NCBI GenBank assembly: GCA_965220955.1
Contig: CBDCRK010000032.1
Location: 186,001 to 250,000 of the forward strand
Reading direction: 5' to 3'
Source: CBDCRK01 sp965220955
GTDB lineage: Bacteria > Desulfobacterota > Binatia > Bin18 > CBDCRK01
DNA: 64,000 nucleotides
Both the position numbers and the translations under genes were made by a program. The notes under the pieces are model-generated. The model was given only the letters and a program-made list of their open reading frames with translations. It ran no database searches and had not been told where the DNA came from. Shown here one piece after another: positions 1 through 8,445 of the stretch; position 1 is the stretch's first letter, and the number at the start of each line of letters is the position of its first letter.

Positions 1-1259
1 TGGTCCACATGGCCCATAATCGTTACCACGGGTGGACGGGGTTCCAATCTCTCCTCGCTATCTTGCACCTCATGGTCCATCTCTAGGGTAGTTTCTACAT
101 CAAAGGCCACATTCTCTACCGTATGGTCAAAATCTGCAGCCACCAGGGCCGCAGTCTCGGCATCAATGACCTGGTTAATTGTGGCCATGATCCCTAAATT
201 CATGAGCTTTTTGATCATCTCACCTGCTTTAACTCCCATCGCCTTGGCCAGATCGCCTACGGTAATAACTTCTGAAACCCTAACTACCCGCTTGCTGGCC
301 TTGGGAACGGTGAGCGCAGTCTGTTTCTGCTCTTTACCAGGCAGTGCCCTCTTTTTCCTCGGGACCCGAGTTGAACGTTCCGTTCGGTCACGGAACTCGA
401 TAACCTCGGGTCTATGGATGAGCTTACGCTTTCTAGGCTTTTTCTCCGCGGCTTCCCCTCCACCAACCTTCCCTACTTCTTCCTGCTTAGGGGCTGTGGC
501 CTCTGGTTGCATTTTAGGCGTAGGTGCCACCTTATTCAGATCGATACGGCCAAGGATGCGAGAAGGACGGACCTCCTCTACGGCAAGCTCTGCCTGTACC
601 TCTGCTGGCAGGGAAGGTACCGCTAGGGACGGCTCGGGGGAAAGCGCCTCTGGAGGTAACTGGGGTTCAGACGCAGATGCTTCTAGTTCGACCTCCTGCA
701 GAGGGGGTAGCTCAGATTCTACATCTGTTACAGGAGAAGCTTGGGTTGCAGAGGGTTCAGGAAAAGGAAGGGGCTCGGATGGGGAGAGTAATTCCTCTGA
801 AGGTGGCAGCTCAAAAGCAATGGCTGGTATCGACTCAAACGGCTCAGTAATCTCTGGAGCAGAGTCCCCAGTCTCTTTGGGTTTTTCTTCTAGTCCCTCC
901 GTCGATTCCCTCTGAACCTCAACCCGGTTGGTGCGTCTGCGGATCAAACCAGCATGAAGACGGTTCTCTGTCACCTTCTCTTTGGTGGTGATTACTTGCT
1001 CAGCAGTCTCGTCCCGCTCTGTCACCAGCCGTTCAGATACAACCTTTTCCTGGCCTGGGGGCAAAGCTGGCTCCTGGACAAGGCCCTTCTTGACAAGGCC
1101 CTTCTTGACAAGGCCCTTCTTGACATCCTCAGCTTCCTCGTCAGTAAGCGAACTTTGTGCTTTTTTGCCCTTGTAACCCAACTCATCAAGTTCGGCGAGG
1201 AGGATCTTGGGTAGCATGTTCCACTCTTTCGCCAGCTCGTGGATCCGCTTGCGCGACAT
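1..1259 (-). CDS. infB: Translation initiation factor IF-2 (N-terminal part, cut by window edge)
   Basis: IF-2 is the GTPase that places initiator tRNA on the 30S subunit. About 419 residues are visible. The protein opens with the IF-2 N-terminal domain (MSRKRIHELAKEW). A long low-complexity acidic/proline-rich linker follows, then the second conserved N-terminal domain (VITVGDLAKAMGVKAGEMIKK). The window ends inside the GTPase P-loop (RPPVVTIMGHVDH). The start ATG is 1257-1259, 6 bp past the rnpM stop, so it is the last visible gene of rimP-nusA-rnpM-infB. The linker contains a triplicated KKGLV segment. Identity is secure; the GTPase core lies outside the window. Confidence 0.95.
   Translation of the reverse strand, partial: MSRKRIHELAKEWNMLPKILLAELDELGYKGKKAQSSLTDEEAEDVKKGLVKKGLVKKGLVQEPALPPGQEKVVSERLVTERDETAEQVITTKEKVTENRLHAGLIRRRTNRVEVQRESTEGLEEKPKETGDSAPEITEPFESIPAIAFELPPSEELLSPSEPLPFPEPSATQASPVTDVESELPPLQEVELEASASEPQLPPEALSPEPSLAVPSLPAEVQAELAVEEVRPSRILGRIDLNKVAPTPKMQPEATAPKQEEVGKVGGGEAAEKKPRKRKLIHRPEVIEFRDRTERSTRVPRKKRALPGKEQKQTALTVPKASKRVVRVSEVITVGDLAKAMGVKAGEMIKKLMNLGIMATINQVIDAETAALVAADFDHTVENVAFDVETTLEMDHEVQDSEERLEPRPPVVTIMGHVD
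1078..1124. repeat. 15-bp tandem repeat, three copies, inside infB
   Basis: The unit acaaggcccttcttg is repeated three times head to tail within the IF-2 linker. It encodes KKGLV repeated on the minus strand. The 15-bp unit keeps the frame. It lies in the variable linker of the protein, where length changes are tolerated in the family. Confidence 0.9.
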
Positions 1260-1265
1260 AACACC

Positions 1266-1601
1266 TCACTGCGATAAAAACTGCGAGCAGGGCTCGCCGT
1301 CTAATGCTCCACTTAGCTCTGCCCGCTGCCAGAGCAGTTCTACAACTCTCTCTCGCTCAGCCTTAGCGATCGCCTGGCGTAGTGACCGGATAAATGCTGA
1401 ACGTGCCAAACAAAACGCTCGCCAGCACTTGGGCTGACGGTGAAGGTAGCCTCCCCTTCCCCTCGCCTTCCTATACGGATCATAACGTAGGTTCCCCTGC
1501 GGCGTCAGGGTCAGGCGCAGGAGAGCAGTCTGATCCCCCCGTCGTCCACATCCCAGGCATGTCCGAATAGGAACATGCGGGCGATCTTCCTTTCTGGTCA
1601 C
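1266..1601 (-). CDS. rnpM: YlxR/RnpM family RNA-binding protein (DUF448)
   Basis: A 111-residue small basic protein of the YlxR family, encoded between nusA and infB as in most bacteria. The hallmark N-terminal motif PIRTCLGCGRRGDQTALLRL is present. The YLHRQPKCWRAF and AIAKAERERVVELLW segments are also typical. Members bind RNA, and the Bacillus member modulates RNase P. The start overlaps the nusA stop by 4 bp, implying translational coupling. The protein is slightly longer than the common ~90 residues, with an extended C-terminus. The function beyond RNA binding is inferred from the family. Confidence 0.9.
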   Translation of the reverse strand: MTRKEDRPHVPIRTCLGCGRRGDQTALLRLTLTPQGNLRYDPYRKARGRGGYLHRQPKCWRAFCLARSAFIRSLRQAIAKAERERVVELLWQRAELSGALDGEPCSQFLSQ

Positions 1602-2914
1602 CCTTGAGATGGTTCCTCCACTGTTAGGCTTGCCTCTACCTCTAGGCTTGCCTCTACCTCAATTTCGCCTTCCTCTTGCTTAGCTGCTACATGTGCTTTT
1701 GCTGCCTCCAGAATAAGTACCGCCTTGTCCTGACCAATCCCCTCAACCTCAGCGAGCGCGTCTGAATCTGTAACGGTAACATCCTCGGCTGATCTGAAGC
1801 CACTCTGGTAGAGTAGCTCAGCGGTCAGGTCACCAATCCCTGGCACAGCAGTAAGCGAGTCTAAGGCTTGGGTGTGTTTAGCCTCAGCCTCAGCCTCGCC
1901 AACCACGTCAAGCTTCCAGCCAGTCAAACGTGCTGCAAGGCGTATGTTCTGGCCCTTCTTGCCAATAGCCAGGGCCAGCTGATCATCCGGGGCAATCACT
2001 TCCATGCTGTGTTCTTCCTCGTCGAGGATGATCTTGGACACCTTAGCGGGAGCCAGCGCCCGGCAGACATACTCTGCTGGATCCGGTGTCCAGGGAACAA
2101 TATCAATTCTCTCACCCCGTAGCTCTTGCACCACCGCCTGCACACGTGTGCCCTTCATGCCTACACATGCTCCAACTGGATCGACGTCTGGATCAGTAGA
2201 GTAAACCGCAATTTTGGCCCGGCTGCCCGGATCCCGGGCCGCTCCCTTGACCTCAACAATGCCCTCATAGATTTCCGGCACCTCCTGCTCAAAAAGCTTA
2301 ATGAGAAATCCCGGGTGGGTACGAGAGAGGACAATCTGCGGCCCCCTATGGATCATCTCGACGTCGAGAATGTACGCTCGAATCCGATCTCCCTGACGGT
2401 AACGTTCCCAGAGAATCTGTTCCCTTTCTGGTAGGAGAGCATCGGTGCGGCCGAGGTTGACAGTAATGTTTTTCCTCTCCATCCGTTGGACAATGCCAGA
2501 GAATAACTCTCCCTTACGGTTTTTAAATTCGTTGTAGATGATGTCGTACTCAGCCTCCCGCACCCTCTGGATGATACTCTGTTTAGCCACTTGGGCAGCA
2601 ATGCGACCAAAGACCGCTGCCGGCAGCTTACTGAGCATCTCATCACCAACCTGGGCCGTAGTATCAAGGGTGTCCCGGGCCTCCGCCAGGCCTATCTCTG
2701 TATCTGGATTCTCGACCTCTTCTACCACTGTCCTGATCTCAAACAACTCTACCTCACCCAGGTCTGGGTTGTACTTGGCCTCAATCTGTTTATGACCAAA
2801 CGTGCGACGCGCCGCCGAAAGCATTGCGCTTTCTAGCGCCTCAATAATTATCGCCTTGTCCATACCCTTTTCTTTGCTGACCTGTTCAATGGTGCGGTTG
2901 AGATCTGACTGCAT
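1598..2914 (-). CDS. nusA: Transcription termination/antitermination factor NusA
   Basis: NusA binds RNA polymerase and nascent RNA to control pausing, termination and antitermination. The 438 residues contain the N-terminal RNAP-binding domain (about 1-125), then an S1 domain around 134-198 (GELFSGIVQRMERKNITVNLG). Two KH domains follow (about 205-345; LALAIGKKGQNIRLAARLTGW), then a helix-hairpin-helix repeat (VPGIGDLTAELLYQSGF) and an acidic tail. It is shorter than E. coli NusA (495), having a single C-terminal repeat-like segment. The start ATG lies 29 bp inside rimP and the stop overlaps rnpM, consistent with one operon. The tail carries an 18-bp tandem duplication (VEASLEVEASL). Confidence 0.96.
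   Translation of the reverse strand: MQSDLNRTIEQVSKEKGMDKAIIIEALESAMLSAARRTFGHKQIEAKYNPDLGEVELFEIRTVVEEVENPDTEIGLAEARDTLDTTAQVGDEMLSKLPAAVFGRIAAQVAKQSIIQRVREAEYDIIYNEFKNRKGELFSGIVQRMERKNITVNLGRTDALLPEREQILWERYRQGDRIRAYILDVEMIHRGPQIVLSRTHPGFLIKLFEQEVPEIYEGIVEVKGAARDPGSRAKIAVYSTDPDVDPVGACVGMKGTRVQAVVQELRGERIDIVPWTPDPAEYVCRALAPAKVSKIILDEEEHSMEVIAPDDQLALAIGKKGQNIRLAARLTGWKLDVVGEAEAEAKHTQALDSLTAVPGIGDLTAELLYQSGFRSAEDVTVTDSDALAEVEGIGQDKAVLILEAAKAHVAAKQEEGEIEVEASLEVEASLTVEEPSQG
1626..1661. repeat. 18-bp tandem duplication in the nusA 3' end
   Basis: Two adjacent copies of aggcttgcctctacctct differ only in the last base. They encode a repeated glutamate/valine/alanine/serine segment at the acidic C-terminus of NusA. 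The unit length keeps the frame. Confidence 0.85.
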
Positions 2915-3446
2915 TATCCTTTTCCTTTCTCACGAAACGCTTGCGTCCTGACTTCCGAGCTCCGACTTCGCCAAGCAAAAAATCATGTTCGTAAACTGCC
3001 TTGAGAATCAGAGAAAAAGGAATGCAAACCGCCCCCCACCCATCATCCACCACCGTAATCCCTTCTCCCCCTACCTCAAGCAGAGACCCACAGAACACCC
3101 GTTTTCCCGCTAGGGAAGTATTGGTACGTACCCTCACCCGTTTGCCAAGGTAACGACTATAATGATCAGGGCGCATCAATGGACGACTTATTCCTGGAGA
3201 GGAGACTTCCAGAGTGTACCGCCAGGGAACCACATCATGGGCGTCCAGGAGATCATTCAACTGTCGGGTCACTCGGAGGAGGTCGTCAAACGTTGCCCCA
3301 CCTTCTCTGTCCACCAATAAACGTAGAATCCATCCCCCCACCTCAGGACGAAGTTCTATTCCCCATACCTCCATCCCTTCTGACTGTACAAGGGGAGAGG
3401 CAAGCTCCTCCACCCGATGGGCAATGCGTTCTACCTCCGCTTTCAT
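2886..3446 (-). CDS. rimP: Ribosome maturation factor RimP
   Basis: RimP assists maturation of the 30S subunit. The 186 residues begin MKAEVERIAHRVEELASPLVQSEGMEVWGIEL. They contain the family signature for the N-terminal domain (RLLVDREGGATFDDLLRVTRQLNDLLDAHD...YTLEVSSPGISRPL) and a C-terminal SH3-like barrel. It is the first gene of the rimP-nusA-rnpM-infB set, and its 3' end overlaps the nusA start by 29 bp. It is somewhat longer than the E. coli protein (about 150), with a basic C-terminal extension rich in Lys/Arg. The assignment is firm from motif and gene order. Confidence 0.94.
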   Translation of the reverse strand: MKAEVERIAHRVEELASPLVQSEGMEVWGIELRPEVGGWILRLLVDREGGATFDDLLRVTRQLNDLLDAHDVVPWRYTLEVSSPGISRPLMRPDHYSRYLGKRVRVRTNTSLAGKRVFCGSLLEVGGEGITVVDDGWGAVCIPFSLILKAVYEHDFLLGEVGARKSGRKRFVRKEKDNAVRSQPHH

Positions 3447-3540
3447 GTTACTTGCTGGAAAAAAGGGGTGGACCCCACGCCCACCCCCCCTCTACAATTA
3501 AAATATCTTTCTTGTCTATGCAAGGGGATACGGGAAGAAA

Positions 3541-4035
3541 CTACTGCGGCGGCTCCTCCTCGGTACTGTCTAAATCGTGGAGGGTAACGAGCTTGACAAT
3601 CTGGTAGCAGCGCTTACTTTGTGGAAGGACAACCTCTATCTCATCCCCTTCGGCCTTATGCAATAGCGCCTGCCCCAATGGCGAATGAAGCGAGATCTGT
3701 CCGGCTGCGGCGTCCACCTCTTCAGGGAAAACAATCTGGTACTCTATCTCATCCCCTTCTTCAACATCCTCAAGTGTCACCCGGCTGCCGTATGCTACCA
3801 CTCCTTTGGGCACACTGGAGAGGTCATAGAGGGAAAGCTGGCTAAGTCGCTTCTCGATTTGGGCAATGCGGGCCTGCACTAGATCTTGGCGGGCTCGGGC
3901 TGCCTCATACTCAGCATTTTCTCTTAAATCCCCGTGAGCCCGTGCCTCCTCCAACTCCTTGGGCAACCGCAAGTGAAGTTCTTGGTACAGGCTCTGCAGC
4001 TCCTGTTTCAGTCGCTTAATGATCGGCAGTTCCAT
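3541..4035 (-). CDS. greA: Transcription elongation factor GreA
   Basis: GreA rescues backtracked RNA polymerase by stimulating transcript cleavage through the secondary channel. The 164 residues show the N-terminal antiparallel coiled coil (LPKELEEARAHGDLRENAEYEAARARQ). The conserved acidic tip residues lie in DLRENAEYE. The C-terminal FKBP-like domain follows (GSRVTLEDVEEGDEIEYQIVFPEE...SPLGQALLHKAEGDEIEV). The length is normal for the family (about 158), with a short acidic tail. It lies 94 bp upstream of rimP on the same strand, probably as a separate or leading unit. Confidence 0.95.
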   Translation of the reverse strand: MELPIIKRLKQELQSLYQELHLRLPKELEEARAHGDLRENAEYEAARARQDLVQARIAQIEKRLSQLSLYDLSSVPKGVVAYGSRVTLEDVEEGDEIEYQIVFPEEVDAAAGQISLHSPLGQALLHKAEGDEIEVVLPQSKRCYQIVKLVTLHDLDSTEEEPPQ

Positions 4036-4125
4036 TACACCCTCCTGCCTGGAGCGAGGACCGACTACCGTTTATTTCGGATACATAAACTTTCAGCCAT
4101 CAGACCTGATATGCCTCAGGCATAC

Positions 4126-4155
4126 CACCTAACCCCCTCCCGCCAGGGGAGAGGG
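4126..4155. repeat. Dispersed C/G-rich palindromic repeat, copy A
   Basis: Intergenic sequence between greA and the thiolase gene reads C-run, CTCCC, short loop, then GGGGAGAGGG. It matches the layout of similar palindromes at 52484-52523 (inside phoR) and 57231-57273. Such CCCTCxCCCTA-type palindromes are common dispersed repeats in bacterial genomes. Its position just past the thiolase stop on the minus strand would also let it act as a terminator stem, but there is no clear U-run. Confidence 0.55.
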
Positions 4156-4162
4156 AACAAAT

Positions 4163-5299
4163 CTAGGCAGTAAGGATATGAATGGTGCAGGCTGAACCCA
4201 GACCTATCACGTGGGCAAGCCCCACCTTCGCCCCTTCTACCTGCCTTACCCCGCCATTGCCGCGTAGATGGGTCACCAACTCATAAATGTTGGCTACCCC
4301 GGTGGCGCCAAGTGGGTGCCCCTTAGAGAGGAGTCCACCGCTCACATTCACCGGGATGTCTCCGCCCAGAGCAGTCCGACCCTCATCAATCATGCGCCCA
4401 GCCTCCCCTTCGCCACAGAGGCCTAAGTTTTCGTAGTGGAGGAGCTCAGCCGTAGCAAAACAGTCGTGCATCTCGATCAGGCTGAGGTCCTTGGGCCCTA
4501 CCCCGGCTTTCTCATACGCCTGCTTAGCCGCATTCTTGGTCAGGGTATTAACATCAGGCAAAGTAAGATCGCGCTCGGTGTAGGGATCTGAGGTAATCAC
4601 CGAGGCCGCTACTTTAATCGGCTTGTTGGTATACTGCTTAATCTTGTCTTCCGAAACCAGGATTGTCGCCGCAGCCCCATCACCAGTAGGACAACACATG
4701 TAAAGGGTATTGGGATAGGCAACCATGCGTGCTTTGAGCACATCTTCCAGGCTGACCTCCACCTGGTACTGGGAAAGAGGGTTGTGCACGGAGTGCTTAT
4801 GGTTTTTTACCGAGATCTTGGCAAACTGATCAATCGTGGTGCCATATTTACGCATATGTTCCACCCCAGCTTGACCAAACACCGCCGGCATCAAACCACT
4901 GCCCAACACTCCCTCCACGCTCTCCGTACCACTACGGGCTCCACCACCCAGAAGCCCCATTTTTCCCATCTGTTCTACCCCGATAGCCATGGTCACGTCG
5001 TACATGCCCGAGGCCACGCCAATATATGCCTCACGAAACGCAGTGGAACCGGTGGCACAGGCGTTGGACACGTTGATCACCGGAATGCCCGTCTGACCGA
5101 CCTGCTGCAGGATACGCTGCCCAACCATACCGCTAGCCTGAAATAGGTTCCCGCACACAAGCAGCTCAATGTCTTTGATAGACATGCCCGCGTCCTTAAA
5201 GGCCTGAAGCGCCGCCTCTCCCCCAATCTGAGGCACATCCTTATCCGGATATCGGCCAAACCTGATCATTCCTATACCAAGAACATATACGTCTCTCAT
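4163..5299 (-). CDS. Thiolase family protein (SCP2-thiolase/acetyl-CoA acetyltransferase-like)
   Basis: A 378-residue thiolase-fold enzyme. It has the nucleophile loop VSNACATGSTAF (Cys near residue 81) and, in the C-terminal half, MHDCFATAELLHYENLG and GGLLSKGHPLGATGV, with the catalytic His in the last. This pattern fits the lipid-transfer/SCP2-type thiolases, which cleave or condense acyl-CoA chains, often in sterol side-chain, fatty-acid or ketone metabolism. Downstream of a DUF35 OB-fold/zinc-ribbon gene on the same strand (32 bp apart) it forms the usual two-gene thiolase-DUF35 pair. The substrate cannot be read from sequence. Confidence 0.88.
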   Translation of the reverse strand: MRDVYVLGIGMIRFGRYPDKDVPQIGGEAALQAFKDAGMSIKDIELLVCGNLFQASGMVGQRILQQVGQTGIPVINVSNACATGSTAFREAYIGVASGMYDVTMAIGVEQMGKMGLLGGGARSGTESVEGVLGSGLMPAVFGQAGVEHMRKYGTTIDQFAKISVKNHKHSVHNPLSQYQVEVSLEDVLKARMVAYPNTLYMCCPTGDGAAATILVSEDKIKQYTNKPIKVAASVITSDPYTERDLTLPDVNTLTKNAAKQAYEKAGVGPKDLSLIEMHDCFATAELLHYENLGLCGEGEAGRMIDEGRTALGGDIPVNVSGGLLSKGHPLGATGVANIYELVTHLRGNGGVRQVEGAKVGLAHVIGLGSACTIHILTA

Positions 5300-5330
5300 A
5301 GTTGCCTCCTTTCAATACTGTAATAGAACA

Positions 5331-5798
5331 CTAATTCTGGCTGGGTTTAAAAAAGAAAGCAATGATGTCAATTGTCTCCTCGACTCCTTCGCTGTTCTTT
5401 TCTTTACGCTCACGCACCTTACGAGTTATCATCTCTACCGGCATACCAAATTGGATCTTGGCCGGGTCTGGTTCAATATCTATAACATTACAGCGTACAC
5501 TCACTCCTTCAGGAAGGTCAACAATCGCCGCTACATACGGCACCGGTACTCCCGGTACCGACTGATGCACAATAGAGTACACCCAAAGGGTCCCACGGTC
5601 GCTGAGCTGCACCTCTTCTAGAGAGTCCGCGGTTGTGCACTTGCTGCATCCTATGCGATCACTGCCAAGGTACACTGCCTCGCAGCTTTTGCACTTCTGT
5701 CCAACGAGGTAGGGCTTCTCCGTAGCAGAAGTGGGTAAATGAAGATAGGGGATTATAGGACGTTGTTTTCTCTCTCCGGCACTTGCTTCTGATGCCAT
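5331..5798 (-). CDS. Zn-ribbon/OB-fold acyl-CoA-associated protein (DUF35)
   Basis: A 155-residue partner protein of the preceding thiolase-like enzyme. The N-terminal rubredoxin-like zinc ribbon has paired cysteines (VGQKCKSCEAVYLGSDRIGCSKCTTADSL). It is followed by an OB-fold (GTLWVYSIVHQSVPGVPVPYVAAIVDLPEGVSVRCNVIDIEP). In characterised pairs such proteins sit on the thiolase and help channel CoA substrates. I choose ATG 5796-5798 because a clean AAAGGAGA ribosome site lies 5 bp upstream; the longer open frame to 5879 has no such site. The gene probably leads a two-gene operon with the thiolase. Confidence 0.87.
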   Translation of the reverse strand: MASEASAGERKQRPIIPYLHLPTSATEKPYLVGQKCKSCEAVYLGSDRIGCSKCTTADSLEEVQLSDRGTLWVYSIVHQSVPGVPVPYVAAIVDLPEGVSVRCNVIDIEPDPAKIQFGMPVEMITRKVRERKEKNSEGVEETIDIIAFFFKPSQN

Positions 5799-6105
5799 GG
5801 CCGTCTCCTTTCTCTGTTCCTTGCGCCGGCCACTATATCGCACCCTGCCTATGGACGTCAAAGGGTAGGGTATCCTCAAAAAGGCGGGCTAGGCGTTATT
5901 CTGCCTACTAGGGTACATCATCCTGAGATAAAAATGGGTTCCCCTTAGCCGATTTTATAACCGAAATGGTTTACCTCCTTTTCTGCTTACGAGGTACGGT
6001 TAACAATGGACAGTTTACAGGGCTAACAGGATAACATACAAAGGATCAAATCTCTCTGGCAGGGGCATCTTGCCTTGTAGGTTAGATCTTGGCAATAAAA
6101 AGAAG

Positions 6106-8436
6106 ATGCGTCCCCATGATCTCATCGCTTTAGAGTTCGATAAAGTTCTCCAGACCCTCTCAGGCCTTACCTACTCTTCTGCGGGTAAAGAAGCCTGTCT
6201 AACTCTTGCACCCCACATCGAGCCGGAGAAGGTCGAAGCTGAGTTAGAGCGCACCTGGCAGCTCGTTTGTCTGCTGGCTGAAGCCCAGGTGGTTCCTCTG
6301 CACAGGTTTCCCGATATCCGCCCGGCACTCCTTTGGGCAGCACGCGAAGGGGCTATGTTGGAAGGACCGCAGCTGCTCGAAATCCAAGAAGTCATCACTC
6401 TCTCCCGTAACCTTGCCACTTTCTTTCGGCGCCAAGCTAGTCACTATTCGCACCTCAAAGACTTTCCAAGCAGGTTACTTGCTTTTCCTGAGCTCGAAGA
6501 GGCACTGCGCTGCTCTCTGGAAGAAAACGGTCATTTAAAAGACGGGGCGAGCCCTGAGCTTTCTCGCCTACGCCGTACTGTGCGTGCTCTAAGCGAAGAG
6601 ATCGAAACCCGGCTGCACCAGTTACTCCGCTCTTCTGAGACGCGAGAGGTCGTAGCCGAGCACTATGTGACTGTGCGCAATAGCCGCTTTGTTATTCCCG
6701 TACATACGAACTTTGCCCACAAGCTGACCGGCGTTGTTCAAGACCGCTCGGCCTCAGGAGAAACGCTCTTTGTCGAGCCGCTCTTTGCTGTAGAACTGAA
6801 TAACCGCCTGCTCCTTGCCTACAGAGAGGCAGAGGCAGAGGAGCGGAGAATTCTTTTGCGTCTTACCGACTTGGTAGGGGCGGAAGAGCTGCGCCTGGAA
6901 AGCGTTTTCGCTACCCTTGCTGAGATCGACGTGCTACACGCTAAGGCCGTCTTTGCTAAGAAATACCGCTGCACACGGCCAAGAATGGGTGCTGCCGAGG
7001 TCAACCTGCGTCAAGCCTGCCATCCGCTTCTCCTAACCGCAGAAAAAGAAACTGTACCGGTCGACCTGCTTATTCCGCTAGATAAAAAGGGACTCATCAT
7101 TACTGGCCCCAACACCGGGGGCAAGACGGTGGCGCTAAAGACCCTAGGGCTATTAAGCCTTATGGCACAGAGCGGTTTCCTCCTTCCGGCAGCTGAGGAC
7201 AGTGTGCTCCCGATTTTCCAGGGTATTTTTGCTGACATTGGCGATGAGCAATCCATTGAAAGAAATCTCTCCACCTTCTCCGCCCACATTGCCAATACAG
7301 TAGATATTCTTCAGCTCCTACCAGATAGCCTCTCCTCACTTGCCCTGGTTCTGTTTGATGAGCCTGGCGGTGGAACGGACCCAGCGGAGGGGGCCGCTCT
7401 GGCTGTGGGTTTGCTGAAGTACCTCAAAGAGCGCGGGGTACATGTGGCGGTGTCTACCCACCTCACACCGGTAAAGCTTTTTACCCTAGCTGACGGGGCT
7501 TATGAAGTAGCGGGAGCAGAGTTCGATCCAGATTTGTTAACTCCCCACTATCGCCTTCACTATAACACTGTAGGGCAAAGCTTCGGCCTGCCTATGGCCA
7601 AGCGCCTGGGTTTACCTGAGGCGGTGTGTCAAGAGGCCGAGGCCTCTCTGCCCGAGGAGACCCGTCACTTCGCTTCTGCCGTTAACCGCCTGGAGGCAGC
7701 CCGGCACACCTTTGAGCAAGAGCAGGCCACACTAGCTGCAGAAAAAGAGCGGGTCTCCGCTCTTAACGCCCAGCACGCTGCTCTAGTAGAGGAACTCGAA
7801 AAGCAGAAAAAGCAGGGTTGGGAAAAAGAACTGTCCGAGGCTAGGCTTTTTCTCCGTCAGATGCGGGATGAAGGGCATGAGATTCTTTCCGCGCTGCGCC
7901 GCCGGCCGCAGGAGGTTGCACCGTTTCAAGGTTTTGTTCGCCAACAGGACGAGCTGGTTGCTGCCAAAGAGCACGAGCTGTCTCCCCTGCGGCAAGCCGT
8001 CCCTCTCCAGATCGGAGACACGGTGGAAACGCAAGACGGTAAAATCCATGGGGAGCTGGTTTCGCTCCAGGGCCAGCGTGCCCGTGTGCGCCGGGGTAAT
8101 CTTGCTTTTGAGATGTCCGCTTCGCTTCTGCACAAAGCCGAGGGCAAACGAGAGAAGGCTGTACATGTTGCCGTTGAGGGTAATGTGACGGCAGCACCAG
8201 AGATTAACCTCATTGGTCTACGGGTACGGGAGGCGCTCTTGCGGTTAGAAGAATTCCTCGATAAGGCTCTCCTCACTAAACGGCCTCTTGTCCGCATTGT
8301 TCATGGCACCGGAACCGGAGCATTAAAGCGGGCCATTCGTGACTACCTGGCCGCTTCTCAGTACTGCGCCTCCTACAGTGATGCCCAGCCTGCTGAAGGA
8401 GGAGCGGGAGTGACAATGGCAGAATTAGCAGTGTAG
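6106..8436 (+). CDS. mutS2: MutS2 family ATPase/endonuclease
   Basis: A 776-residue MutS2. It has the core/lever domains (1-320; EHYVTVRNSRFVIPVHTNFAHKLTGVVQDRSASGET). The ATPase domain follows, with Walker A GPNTGGKTVALKT (about 335), LFDEPGGGTDPAEGAAL (about 425) and ST-H switch STHLTP. Next come a long coiled coil (about 530-620), a KOW-like segment (VPLQIGDTVETQDGKIHGELVSL) and a C-terminal Smr nuclease-like domain (LIGLRVREALLRLEEFLDKALL...RIVHGTGTGALKRAI). MutS2 proteins act in recombination control or in rescue of collided ribosomes. The family N-terminus favours ATG 6106; an in-frame ATG at 6070 is possible. It heads a run of close + genes. Confidence 0.94.
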   Translation: MRPHDLIALEFDKVLQTLSGLTYSSAGKEACLTLAPHIEPEKVEAELERTWQLVCLLAEAQVVPLHRFPDIRPALLWAAREGAMLEGPQLLEIQEVITLSRNLATFFRRQASHYSHLKDFPSRLLAFPELEEALRCSLEENGHLKDGASPELSRLRRTVRALSEEIETRLHQLLRSSETREVVAEHYVTVRNSRFVIPVHTNFAHKLTGVVQDRSASGETLFVEPLFAVELNNRLLLAYREAEAEERRILLRLTDLVGAEELRLESVFATLAEIDVLHAKAVFAKKYRCTRPRMGAAEVNLRQACHPLLLTAEKETVPVDLLIPLDKKGLIITGPNTGGKTVALKTLGLLSLMAQSGFLLPAAEDSVLPIFQGIFADIGDEQSIERNLSTFSAHIANTVDILQLLPDSLSSLALVLFDEPGGGTDPAEGAALAVGLLKYLKERGVHVAVSTHLTPVKLFTLADGAYEVAGAEFDPDLLTPHYRLHYNTVGQSFGLPMAKRLGLPEAVCQEAEASLPEETRHFASAVNRLEAARHTFEQEQATLAAEKERVSALNAQHAALVEELEKQKKQGWEKELSEARLFLRQMRDEGHEILSALRRRPQEVAPFQGFVRQQDELVAAKEHELSPLRQAVPLQIGDTVETQDGKIHGELVSLQGQRARVRRGNLAFEMSASLLHKAEGKREKAVHVAVEGNVTAAPEINLIGLRVREALLRLEEFLDKALLTKRPLVRIVHGTGTGALKRAIRDYLAASQYCASYSDAQPAEGGAGVTMAELAV

Positions 8437-8445
8437 CTGACACCT

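Noticed and set aside
166..915. Long + strand open frame opposite infB
   Set aside because: It is antisense to the low-complexity IF-2 linker; its Ser/Gly-rich composition is an artefact of that bias.
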